Of a DNA stretch of 64,000 nucleotides, positions 7,462 through 16,042 are shown in pieces (the stretch's first letter is position 1; every line of letters starts with the position of its first letter). A program made the translations under genes and the position numbers. The notes under the pieces were generated by a model. The model searched no databases, was not told where the DNA came from, and saw only the letters and a list, made by a program, of their open reading frames with translations. The stretch is from Palsa-465 sp963800475 (GTDB lineage Bacteria > Actinomycetota > Thermoleophilia > Solirubrobacterales > Solirubrobacteraceae), in assembly GCA_963800475.1 (NCBI GenBank), contig CAWDAZ010000006.1, positions 372,001-436,000 of the forward strand. Direction: 5' to 3'.

Positions 7462-9488
7462 CTACGACCGCCACTGATCTCGCAGCGACCATCGATCGCC
7501 CGCCGCGGTCCCGTCACGCGCTGCCCGACCCCGGGGAGGGGGTGCCCACGCTGTCGTGGCCGATCGTCGGGATCTTCACGGCGGCGCTGGCGTTGTTCGC
7601 GGTCTCGAGCTGGGCGGCGATCGGCCATCACGCCCCGCGGGCGGTGACGATCGCGCTGAACGCGGTCTCGATCTTCGTGATGTTCACGGTGGCGCATGAC
7701 GCGTCGCATTACTCGATCAGCTCGAAGCGGTGGGTCAACGGCGTGTTCGGGCGGGCGGCGTGGTTGTTCGTCTCGCCGGTGATCGCGTTCGGTGCGTTCG
7801 GGTTCATCCACATCGAGCATCACCGCCACACCAACGACGACGAGCACGACCCCGACCATTACGCCAGCCACGGCCCGTGGTGGCAGCTACCCCTGCGGTT
7901 CGCGACCAACGACGTGCCCTACATGAACTTCTACCTGCGCAACCTCAGCCGTCGCCCCAGGGCGGAGGTGGCAGAGACCGGGGCGCTGATGGTGATGTCG
8001 ATCGCGGTGATCGTGACGACCTTGGTCACCGGCACGTTTTGGCTGTTCCTGGTCGTGTACCTGATCCCGGAGCGGATCGCGACGTTCGTGCTGGCGTGGT
8101 GGTTTGACTGGCTGCCCCACCACGGGCTCGAGGACACCCAGACCCAGAACCGCTACCGCGCGACCCGCAACCGGGTCGGGCTCGAGTGGCTGTTCACGCC
8201 GCTGATGCTCTCCCAGAACTACCACCTCGTGCACCACCTGCACCCGTCGGTCCCGTTCTACCGCTACCTGAAGACGTGGCGGCGAAACGAGGAGGCCTAC
8301 CTCGAGCGCGACCCCGCGATCTCGACCGCGTTCGGCAAATCGCTGAATCCCGACGAGTTCCGCGAGTGGAAAGAGCTCAACCAAAAGCTGCGCAAGGTGC
8401 TGCCGGTGCGGATGCCGACCGGGTCGAGCGCCCCGCATGCCGTGTTTCATCGCATGCCGGTGGCGTCGGTCGACCCGATCACTACCGACAGCACGCTGGT
8501 CACGTTCGCGGTACCTGAGGAGCTCTCGGATGAGTTCCGCTTCGAGCCTGGGCAGCACGTGACGGTCAAGACCGATCTCGGCGGTGAGGGGGTCAGGCGC
8601 AACTACTCGATCTGCGCTCCGGCCACGCGGGCGATGCTCAGGATCGCCGTCAAGCACCTCCCCGGCGGCGCGTTCTCCACGTTCGTCGCCGAGCAGCTCG
8701 AGGCCGGCGACGTGCTCGAGGTGATGACCCCCACCGGCCGATTCGGGACCCCGCTCGATCCGCTCAACCGCAAGCACTACGTCGCGATCGTGGTCGGCAG
8801 CGGGATCACGCCGGTCCTCTCGATGCTGCAGACCACGCTCGAAATCGAGACTGAGAGCCGGTTCACGCTGGTCTATGGAAACCGGACCAAGGACTCGACG
8901 ATGTTCCGTCAAGAGCTCGACGAGCTCGAGGCGCGCTACTCCGACCGGCTCGAGATGCTCCACGTCCTCTCACGCGACCCGCTCCACACACCCGAGCTGT
9001 GCGGCCGAATCGACCAGCACAAGCTGGAGAGGTGGCTCGCCGACACCCTCCGACCCGATGCGGTCGACGAGTGGTTCTTGTGCGGTCCGATCGAGCTGAC
9101 CACGGCCGTCCGCGAAACGCTGACCGAGCACCAAGTCGAGCCCGAGCACATCCACCTCGAGCTGTTCTTCGGCTACGAGACCGACACCGGGACGCCCGCT
9201 CGCGAGTACCCCGCCTCGACCGTCACGTTGACCCTGTCCGGCCGTCAGCAAACGGTCGATCTAAACCCCGGTGACTCGATCCTCGAAGCCGCGCTCCAGG
9301 CGCGCCCAGACGCGCCCTACGCCTGCATGGGCGGCGCCTGCGGCACCTGCCGCGCGAAGCTGCTCGACGGCACCGTCGAGATGGACCACAACTTCGCGCT
9401 CAGCCAAGCCGATCTCGACGCCGGATACGTGCTCACGTGCCAGTCGCACCCCACCAGCCCGGCCATCACCGTCGACTACGACCGCTAG
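7458..9488 (+). CDS. Membrane fatty-acid-desaturase-type oxygenase fused to ferredoxin reductase and [2Fe-2S] ferredoxin
   Basis: 676 residues, three modules. Residues 1-310 form a membrane desaturase/hydroxylase with transmembrane stretches and the diiron histidine boxes HDASH (80-84), HIEHH (118-122) and HLVHH (256-260). Residues about 330-570 are a ferredoxin-NAD(P)H reductase of the PaaE/KshB type with the FAD motif RRNYS (380-384), GSGITP (448-453) and a CGP nucleotide-site motif (542-544). Residues 585-676 are a plant-type ferredoxin with cluster ligands Cys623, 628, 631 and 661. The protein thus carries its own electron chain from NAD(P)H to the diiron site. It starts inside the stop of the GMC gene (ATGA). 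Substrate unknown; lipids, carotenoids or sterol-like molecules are plausible. Confidence 0.88.
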   Translation: MTTTATDLAATIDRPPRSRHALPDPGEGVPTLSWPIVGIFTAALALFAVSSWAAIGHHAPRAVTIALNAVSIFVMFTVAHDASHYSISSKRWVNGVFGRAAWLFVSPVIAFGAFGFIHIEHHRHTNDDEHDPDHYASHGPWWQLPLRFATNDVPYMNFYLRNLSRRPRAEVAETGALMVMSIAVIVTTLVTGTFWLFLVVYLIPERIATFVLAWWFDWLPHHGLEDTQTQNRYRATRNRVGLEWLFTPLMLSQNYHLVHHLHPSVPFYRYLKTWRRNEEAYLERDPAISTAFGKSLNPDEFREWKELNQKLRKVLPVRMPTGSSAPHAVFHRMPVASVDPITTDSTLVTFAVPEELSDEFRFEPGQHVTVKTDLGGEGVRRNYSICAPATRAMLRIAVKHLPGGAFSTFVAEQLEAGDVLEVMTPTGRFGTPLDPLNRKHYVAIVVGSGITPVLSMLQTTLEIETESRFTLVYGNRTKDSTMFRQELDELEARYSDRLEMLHVLSRDPLHTPELCGRIDQHKLERWLADTLRPDAVDEWFLCGPIELTTAVRETLTEHQVEPEHIHLELFFGYETDTGTPAREYPASTVTLTLSGRQQTVDLNPGDSILEAALQARPDAPYACMGGACGTCRAKLLDGTVEMDHNFALSQADLDAGYVLTCQSHPTSPAITVDYDR

Positions 9489-9497
9489 GTCGACGGC

Positions 9498-10124
9498 TCA
9501 CCCGGCCGGCGAAGTGAGCGTTTCGCGCACGTAGGCGTGGAGGGCGGCGCGGCCAAGCTCGACCACAACTGAGTCGGGTTCGCGCCGGTCTCGGAACGCG
9601 AGGTCGAGGATGCGGTCGCCGAGCTCGGCGAGCACCAGCACGGCTCGCGGATCGGTGTTCGTTGGGATGAGGCTCCGCGCGATGAGCGCCTCGCGCATCC
9701 GCTCGGCTAGGACGCGGATCCGTTGGCGCACGTGACCGAGGACGGTCCGTGAGGTCCGTCCGTCGAGCCACAGCCTGGCGGCGCCGGGGTGCTCCTGGTA
9801 GTAAGCGATGTGAAGATCCAGCTCGCGGTCGATCAGGTCCTCGATCGACGTGAGCTGCCACGTGGTCTCGGCGGCCACAGTGCGCTCATCGAGGTCGGCG
9901 AGGTGCCGTTCGAGCAGCTCGTCGAGGATCTCCTCGCGGTCGGCGAAGAAGCGGTACAGCGAGGGATACGCGACACCGGCGCGGTCGGCGATCGCCCGAG
10001 TCGTCGCGGCCTCGACCCCGGCCTCGTCGATCAGGGCGGCTGCTGCATCGAGAATCCGAGCGACCGTTAGACGGCTGCGCTCCTGGACGGGCTCGCGGCG
10101 CTGTCGGGGGGCGGTGGCGCTCAC
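9498..10124 (-). CDS. TetR/AcrR family transcriptional regulator
   Basis: 208 residues. The DNA-binding domain (TVARILDAAAALIDEAG, then RAIADRAGVAYPSLYRFFA) has the TetR recognition helix and LYRFF motif. The C-terminal domain contains the QEHPGAARLWLDGRTS type of segment seen in many actinobacterial TetR proteins. It ends 9 bp from the convergent oxygenase fusion and is divergent from the secreted protein gene at 10283. By position it regulates that gene and possibly the neighbouring operon. The start is GTG at 10124. Confidence 0.9.
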   Translation of the reverse strand: MSATAPRQRREPVQERSRLTVARILDAAAALIDEAGVEAATTRAIADRAGVAYPSLYRFFADREEILDELLERHLADLDERTVAAETTWQLTSIEDLIDRELDLHIAYYQEHPGAARLWLDGRTSRTVLGHVRQRIRVLAERMREALIARSLIPTNTDPRAVLVLAELGDRILDLAFRDRREPDSVVVELGRAALHAYVRETLTSPAG

Positions 10125-10164
10125 CGTCTCGATGCTGGTAGAAGGGCCTGTCGGCGCAACCGTG

Positions 10165-10207
10165 TTGACAATCCGATCACGGCACGATTACTACAACAAG
10201 AGTCGTG
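10165..10207 (+). promoter_or_regulatory. Promoter and candidate TetR operator upstream of 10283
   Basis: TTGACA (10165-10170), 17-base spacer and TTACTA (10188-10193) make a promoter for the secreted protein gene. CACGA (10183-10187) and TCGTG (10203-10207) form the outer arms of a gapped inverted repeat lying on the -10 and start region, a good position for repression by the divergent TetR. Confidence 0.45.
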
Positions 10208-10282
10208 TTTGAGCTATCCAGGTTGGGCTCAGCACAGGCAGGGAGTGATCGTCGCGCGGCTGAGATCGAGGGAGGAGACCGC

Positions 10283-11578
10283 ATGGGAAGTCGCGTATTG
10301 AGGCTGCTTGGGTGGGGGATCCCAGCTGCTCTGACGGCCGCGATCGCGACGATGGCGCTGGCAGCGCCGGCGTCGGCCGTCAGCCGGTCGTGCGCATGGC
10401 AGCTGCAGACCACCGCCAACCAGGTCAACATCGCCTATCCGGATGAGGCGGCGTACTACTGGACCTCGGTGCTTCCAATCCCGCCGGGAGGCCATATTGA
10501 GATAGACGGGCAGTTCCCGCATGCTCGCTACACGTCGCTGACGACCTACAGCCCCCGGACCCAGGCAATCGACGGGATCCACGACACCGAAATCACGCCC
10601 AGCCCAGGCTCAAGCAACCCGTTCCTTCCCCACGCCAAACGGAAGGTAGTGCACCGCTCCTACACGGTGCAGATCGTCAATGAGCGGATCCCCGCCACGG
10701 GGCGCGCGACCAACACCCTGTACACCGAGAACGCCGACGGGTCGAAGTCGACCAAGGACGAGAACCTCGCGATCTTCACCCTGCGGATCTACGTCCCAGA
10801 CCGCGGCACCGACATCGACGGCGGCGTTCCACTCCCGACCGTGGCGGTAGTGACCTCGAGCGGTCAGAAGACATCGTTGCCGGACTGTCCGGACGTCGTG
10901 CCCGATACCGGCCTCAATCAGACGGTCGCGGCGTCGGGGACTCCGCTCGGGCTGCCCAGCACGCCGGTCTCAGCGCCGCTCGTCTGGCACAAGTACACCA
11001 ATCTCGCGACCGGGATCGCACACATCTACGGCGACGGCACCCCGATCCCGGACGCGGTGACGCCGACGACCGATCAGGAGATCGGCAGCGGCGGGTTCTT
11101 CGAGAACCTCGACAACAACTACATCTACGCGCAGATGGACCGGACACTCGGGCAGGTACTCGTACTACACGCCAAGGCACCAACCACACCCCACGCGGTC
11201 GACGGGGAGGCCCGAATGGGCACCGGGCAGCTCCGGTACTGGTCGATGTGCTCCGAGGACGGATACACCACCCAGTACTACGGGTGCGTCAACGACGAGT
11301 TGGTTCCGATCGACAAGAATGGTTACTACACGATCGCGATCTCGACCGCCGCCGCCAGGCCGGCAAACGCGACGCTCGCATGCGGAGTCGCATGGATCCC
11401 GTCCGGTCCACTGACCCGCACCCTGCTCTTGATGCGCAACATGCTCCCCAGCCCCACGTTCAAGCAGGCGATCCAGAACATCAGGGTCGGCCACGAGCGG
11501 CAGGACATGGGCGCCTACTATCCAGCCGGCACCTACTACCCGACCGCGCTCGACTTTGAGCGCACAGGCTGCCAGTAG
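10283..11578 (+). CDS. Secreted protein of unrecognised family, paralogue of 4153-5619
   Basis: 431 residues starting at an ATG with GGAGGAG five bases upstream. A signal peptide (basic start, hydrophobic AALTAAIATMALAAP, Ala-x-Ala cleavage) is clear. It shares with the 4153 protein the order DEAAYYW (DTAYYA there), GQFPHARYTSLTTY, SSNPF, NTLYTE, IYVPDRG-D-GGVPLP, NNYIYAQMDRT, CGVAWI, and the terminal GTYYP-GCQ. The family is not one I can name. The conserved cysteines and export signal suggest a folded extracytoplasmic domain, perhaps a lipid- or substrate-binding protein, but no catalytic motif is visible. It stands alone in its transcription unit with its own divergent TetR. Confidence 0.75.
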   Translation: MGSRVLRLLGWGIPAALTAAIATMALAAPASAVSRSCAWQLQTTANQVNIAYPDEAAYYWTSVLPIPPGGHIEIDGQFPHARYTSLTTYSPRTQAIDGIHDTEITPSPGSSNPFLPHAKRKVVHRSYTVQIVNERIPATGRATNTLYTENADGSKSTKDENLAIFTLRIYVPDRGTDIDGGVPLPTVAVVTSSGQKTSLPDCPDVVPDTGLNQTVAASGTPLGLPSTPVSAPLVWHKYTNLATGIAHIYGDGTPIPDAVTPTTDQEIGSGGFFENLDNNYIYAQMDRTLGQVLVLHAKAPTTPHAVDGEARMGTGQLRYWSMCSEDGYTTQYYGCVNDELVPIDKNGYYTIAISTAAARPANATLACGVAWIPSGPLTRTLLLMRNMLPSPTFKQAIQNIRVGHERQDMGAYYPAGTYYPTALDFERTGCQ

Positions 11579-12230
11579 GAACCCGCCCAACCCTGGACGG
11601 CGGCGGACCTGCTCTCATGCTTCCGCGAGCCTTCTGATCGGACTCAGCAGCGACCTCCTTTGCGCGGGTGCGCCGAGACTGCCTCGGCGCCATGAAGAAA
11701 GGAAGATCGACATGACGTAGAGGCGACAAGTTCAGGGCGGCCTGCCGGTGTGAGTCCGGTCCGGGGAGACGCCTGGGTCCCCGGTAGTGAAGCCCCCGTG
11801 CGTGGTCGAGAGGCTGGGTGCGAAGCGGGGCGGGATCAATCGCGCGGTCTGCAACACGTGTGAAGCCTGAGCAAGCGTCGTTAAGGGGGCCCGCCTTTGG
11901 GTGGGTCAAGAGGGAGCCGAGCCCGTCCGCGCAGGGCGAAGGCCACGGAAAGCGCTCTTGTTCCAGGAGTGGGCGCTGATGAACCCTCCGGCGTATGTGG
12001 GCGTTGAACGTGCGAACGGTCGTTCTGGGAACTCGGGAGAGCCGTCTCGGCCCCGTCGCCTGCGGGGTGACGGGAAGCGATGCCCGGCCTATAACCGGCG
12101 AACCCGGGAAGTGGCATTGGGTGGTCGAGCGGCAGTCGGAGCGGGTCGTAGTACTCGGAGGTCGGGAAAGCCGGCTACGTGGGGAAGGGCCCGTACTTCA
12201 TCGATGCACGGGAAGGAGCAGAGGAACTTG

Positions 12231-13571
12231 ATGAGTGCCGTATCGGCTAGGTCCGTCAGCCGCACCGCTGGTGTGGATCGGGTTCGTGCTCTCCAACGCG
12301 TGCTCTACCGCTGTGCCAAGCAGGATCGGGATCGCCGTTTCCATGCCCTGTATGACAAGGTCGCCCGCAGCGACGTCATGCGCAGGGCTTGGGACGAGGT
12401 CCGTGCCAACCGCGGCGCGCCCGGCGTTGATGGTGTGACCATCGACGACGTGATCGCTGCGGGGGTGGGTGAGTTCCTCGACGAGCTCGCCGCCAGGTTG
12501 CGTGCCGGTAGTTACCGGCCGCGGCCGCTGCGGCGGGTGCGCATCCCCAAGCCGGGCAAGCCTGGTCAGACCAGGCCGCTCGGTATTCCTTGTGTGGCCG
12601 ACCGGGTGGTGATGGCGGCGGCGAAGATCGTGCTCGAGCCGGTCTTCGAAGCCGACTTCCTCCCGTCCAGCTACGGGTTCAGGCCCGGGCTGTCGGCCCA
12701 CCACGCCCTGGAGACCGTCAGGACGATGGTCAACCAGGGCAGGGTCTGGGCGCTCGATGCCGACATTCGAAGCTGCTTTGACGAGATCGAGACGGATGCC
12801 CTGGTCGCTCAGATCGAGCGGCGGGTGTGCGATCGGCGGATGTTGAAGCTGCTGCGGGGTTGGCTTCGGGTGGGGGTGTTCGAGGGCGGGGTGGTGTCCG
12901 CGATCGAAGCGGGGACGCCCCAGGGCTCGCCAATCTCGCCGTTGCTCGCAAACATCGCTCTGCACACGCTCGATGAGGCGTGGGCGGGCGGCGGGCAATG
13001 GCACGGGACGCTGGTCAGGTACTGCGACGATTTCGTCGTCCTCTGCGCCACCCGCGACCGGGCCGAACAGGCCCGGGAGCTGGCGGCGGCGGTCTTGGAC
13101 ACCATCGGGTTGCGACTGCACCCCGAGAAGACCAGGATCGCGCACCTCGCCAGGGGCGCCGAAGGGTTCGACTTCCTCGGCTTTCACCATCGGGTGTGCA
13201 AGTCGTGGAAGTACGCCGGTCGCTGGTACCTGAACAAGTGGCCGTCCAAGCGGGCGATGGCCTCGATCCGAGGCAAGATCCGCGAACGGACGGACCGCCG
13301 CTACGCGCGGCTGCCGCTGGAGTGGGCGGTCGAGGACCTCAACCCCGTGATCCGCGGTTGGGGCAATTACTTCCGCTACGGCAACTCCGGGCAGAAGTTC
13401 GACCACATCGACGCCTACCTCAACGAACGCCTCGCGATCCTCGCCAGCGTCAAGCACGGACTCACAGGCCGCAACTGGAAAGACCGCTTCAACTACGAGT
13501 GGTGCACCCAGCTCGGCGTCTACCGCCTCGGCGGAACTGTGACCCGATGGCCTGCGCATGCCAGCCGGTGA
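12231..13571 (+). CDS. ltrA: Group II intron reverse transcriptase/maturase
   Basis: 446 residues from ATG 12231, preceded by purine-rich GGAAGGAG and GAGGAAC. RT blocks are in order: RANRGAPGVDGVTIDD, RRVRIPKPGKPGQTRPLGIP, SSYGFRPGLSAHHAL, WALDADIRSCFD, GTPQGSPISPLLANI, and the catalytic RYCDDFVVL (Cys in place of the more common Ala of YADD). The maturase X domain follows (NPVIRGWGNYFRYG). No C-terminal HNH endonuclease domain is present, so mobility would depend on other target-site routes such as replication forks. The protein helps splice and reverse-splice the surrounding intron RNA. It looks intact. Confidence 0.93.
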   Translation: MSAVSARSVSRTAGVDRVRALQRVLYRCAKQDRDRRFHALYDKVARSDVMRRAWDEVRANRGAPGVDGVTIDDVIAAGVGEFLDELAARLRAGSYRPRPLRRVRIPKPGKPGQTRPLGIPCVADRVVMAAAKIVLEPVFEADFLPSSYGFRPGLSAHHALETVRTMVNQGRVWALDADIRSCFDEIETDALVAQIERRVCDRRMLKLLRGWLRVGVFEGGVVSAIEAGTPQGSPISPLLANIALHTLDEAWAGGGQWHGTLVRYCDDFVVLCATRDRAEQARELAAAVLDTIGLRLHPEKTRIAHLARGAEGFDFLGFHHRVCKSWKYAGRWYLNKWPSKRAMASIRGKIRERTDRRYARLPLEWAVEDLNPVIRGWGNYFRYGNSGQKFDHIDAYLNERLAILASVKHGLTGRNWKDRFNYEWCTQLGVYRLGGTVTRWPAHASR

Positions 13572-13582
13572 ACGATGTCGGA

Positions 13583-13615
13583 GAGCCGTGTGCGGGAGAA
13601 CCGCACGCACGGTTC
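13583..13615 (+). ncRNA. Group II intron domain V
   Basis: A 33-base hairpin starting GAGCCGTGTGCGGG, with a GAGA-type loop, and closing CCGCACGCACGGTTC. The arms pair fully apart from the usual two-base bulge, and the AGC catalytic triad is present near the 5' side. It lies 11 bases after the maturase stop, as expected for the splicing active site. Confidence 0.85.
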
Positions 13616-13801
13616 GATGCGGCGGCGGGAGGCAACCCGGACCAGTCGGCCAAGCCGTGCGGTCCGGGACGCCTCCCGCCGACCCTACGATGCGCGACTC
13701 AGCCGGTAGCCAGCGCCCGCCAACCGCGAGTCTGGCGAGGAGCGGGACGCGACCACGATCCCTAGCTGTGACCTGCTTTGGTGTTGGCGCGAGCTCTCGG
13801 T

Positions 13802-15275
13802 CTAGCGACGGTCGCGGCGGGTACCGATTCGGCTGGCGGCCCGTAGGAGGCCCGGGGCACGTCGGGCGGCGAGCAGCACGACGCGGTCGGTCGGGCGCAG
13901 TTCGCGGGTCTGGTCGGGCGCCGGCAACGGCGCCGTGTCGGCTCCCACCGCGGACAGCTCCCAGCTGCCCGGCACACCTTTGAGCTCGTGCGCCCCGCGG
14001 GGCTGCAGAACGATTCCGGAGCCGGACACGAGGTCACGGACAGTGCGGGACACGAGCACCTCGCCGGGACGGGCCTGTGCGCTGACCCGCGCGGCGATGT
14101 GGACCGCGATCCCGGCCACGTCGCCGTCGATCAGCTCGCATTCGCCAGTGTGAAGGCCAGCGCGGATCGCGAGCTCGCCCTCGCTGGCAGCGGTACGCAG
14201 TCGCTCGGCACAGCGAATCGCTCGCGCCGGCCCCGCGAACGTGCACAACGAGCCGTCGCCGATCAGCTTCACCACCCGGCCCCCGGCGGCCTCGACCTCC
14301 CGGCGGAGCAACTGCTCGTGCGTGACCAGCAGCTCGCGCCAGCGCGCATCGCCGAGCAGCGCAGCCCGCTCGGTTGAGTTCACGATGTCGGTAAACAGAA
14401 CGGTCATCAACGCGCGATCGCGCCGCAGCTCGCGAGTCGCGCCGAACATGAACTCCTCCATCTCTCGCTGGATGGCGGCGAACAGTTGACCCATGTCGTC
14501 CATCTCCGGCGAGCTCCCGATAGCTCCCGTGGGGCAGCAGCTCCGCCACGTAGCGAGTCGTCGCCTCCGGAAGCCGATTACCGGGCAGTCGCAGCACCAG
14601 GACCGGCGCCTGCACGACGGGCAGGACGTCTCGGACATCGGCCGTACGGGCGATGTCGGTTTCCACCTTGATCATCGCCGGACTCGCCCGCGCCCGCTCG
14701 AGCATCCCGCACATGCGCACGTTTCGGGGCGTCGCGAGCCCCGGCATCATCATGCCGAGCATCTCGCCCTGCCCCCAGTGCTCGTTCAGGCTCTGCACCG
14801 CCCGGTCGTATGCCTCGACCTGCTCGGCATCCCGCCAGCCAACGAGCTCATCCACCGGCGCCGAGCGCCAGCCCTGGGCGAACGGGACGACGAGCACGAG
14901 CGCGTCCACTCGGTCGGGGTGCTGCGCCGCGAACACGGCGACGTACAGGCACGCTTCGTAAGAGGCGTAGATGGTCGCGCTGTCAAAGCCTGCCGCATCC
15001 ATCACCGCGCCCAGGTCAGCCGCTCGCTCCTCAAGCGTCGGGACATGGTCGATCGGATCCGACAGGCCCATCCCGAGCTCGTCGTACACCAAGCACTCGC
15101 AGCGGTCCGCGGCGCGCACAAGCGCGTCGGCGAAAGCCGCGTCCGTCCACCAGAGATCCAGGTTGCCCAGGCCCGTGATGATGTTGACCAGCCGACGCTC
15201 GCCCGAACCGAACCGCTGGAAGGCGATGCTCCCCCCCTCGCGAACCACGTAACGCACCTCAGGCGGGATCTCCAT
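13802..15275 (-). CDS. Alpha/beta-hydrolase fused to class III adenylate cyclase, apparent frameshift in the middle
   Basis: The first frame (from ATG 15275) encodes an alpha/beta-hydrolase with GLGNLDLWWTDAAFADAL and LVYDELGMGLSD. The usual nucleophile elbow GxSxG is replaced by YASYEACLY, so catalysis is doubtful. The second frame (to 13802) encodes a class III cyclase: MTVLFTDIVNSTERAALLGD, VVKLIGDGSLCTF and GIAVHIAARVSAQA. This hydrolase-cyclase fusion is common in actinobacteria. The frames switch near 14500-14510; removing one base there gives a continuous reading through ELAG into DDMGQLF. A separate cyclase start at ATG 14503 or 14494 is conceivable, but the hydrolase frame beyond this point is Arg-rich nonsense. 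It may be a pseudogene or contain a sequence error. Confidence 0.7.
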
Positions 15276-15481
15276 CCGGAACGAGATCCTAAATCAGACC
15301 CCCGCTCTGCTCACCAGAGGTACATCTCGCTCGCGCCGGCGACGCACTCGGTTTGCGCGGCGAGCAGGACGCTGGCGTTTGCAGGGGGCCGGTCACCGCG
15401 ATCGTCGGCCTGTTGCCACCAGGGCCGAACAGATGTAGCGCTATATCTAGTGAAGTGCTCAGGAGCGTTCTGCAGAGCATT

Positions 15482-15502
15482 CTCAAGAACTCGGTTCTTG
15501 AG
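15482..15502. repeat. Perfect 9-bp inverted repeat
   Basis: CTCAAGAAC-TCG-GTTCTTGAG. The short three-base centre suits either a protein-binding palindrome or a tight hairpin. It lies in the gene-free segment 47 bp before the larger inverted repeat. Confidence 0.55.
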
Positions 15503-15548
15503 CCAGGCCCCGTCCCGCCCCCGCCGCCAAAGGGTTTTCGCCCCACCG

Positions 15549-15601
15549 CCGAGACTGACTACCCGCCCTCCACGTTGTTTCGTTCGGGTAGTCAGTCTCG
15601 G
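15549..15601. repeat. Perfect 17-bp inverted repeat with 19-bp spacer
   Basis: Left arm CCGAGACTGACTACCCG (15549-15565) is exactly complementary to CGGGTAGTCAGTCTCGG (15585-15601). There is no T-run and no adjacent gene ending here. It could be a mobile-element end or recombination site, or a strong RNA hairpin. Its function is unknown. Confidence 0.75.
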
Positions 15602-16042
15602 GGATCGTGTGGTGTGAAGCGGCGGGCACGGGACGGGGAGCGACCGGCAACCGGCGGGGCGGCAGCCGATCGGGAGGGATCAGGCTGCAAAGGCAAATCC
15701 AAGTCAGCGACACAGTCAACGACACAGATTGTGAGCTCAAGGTTCGGCGGGATGAGGCGGGCTCGGAGAAGAAGGAAGGCGCGGGCCAGGGCAACCGGGG
15801 CGTGGAGCGGAGGGGGCTGGCGAGACCAGGGAAGCGAGCTTGCGGATGGCCTTATCGTGGCTGGCGGCGGTGGGGCCTGCTGCGGCTGAAGCGTGGCGGA
15901 TTGCGATGGGTTGGGCGGCGGCAACCGCGCACTCGCATGCGCGGCTCCTGATTGCCGCCAGCTGGGCGGCATGCTGCGCGTCGACCCAGGGCAGCGGCTC
16001 GCTGCTCTACGGCCGCGAGGCGTTCGCCCCAGGCGCCGGGCG

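Larger units (their letters stand above)
11668..13688 (+). mobile_element. Group II intron with encoded reverse transcriptase
   Basis: The 5' end begins GTGCGCCGAGA, matching the conserved GUGYG intron start. A structured 560-base RNA region then precedes the intron protein. After the protein come a canonical domain V (13583-13615) and a domain VI hairpin (GCGGGAGGC at 13624-13632 pairing with GCCTCCCGC at 13671-13679), ending GACCCTAC at 13688. Total length is about 2.0 kb. It is inserted 90 bp downstream of the 10283 gene and interrupts no recognisable coding sequence. The boundaries are inferred from the conserved ends; the 3' boundary may be off by a base or two. Confidence 0.8.
15276..16042. 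other. Non-coding stretch with palindromes, left flank of the integrase module
   Basis: I see no convincing gene here: short open frames have Arg/Pro-rich, unrelated composition. The only structure is the pair of inverted repeats listed separately (15482-15502 and 15549-15601) and AT-richer TATATCTAG around 15440. The segment separates the cyclase gene from the helix-turn-helix genes and may contain one end of the integrated element. Confidence 0.5.
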
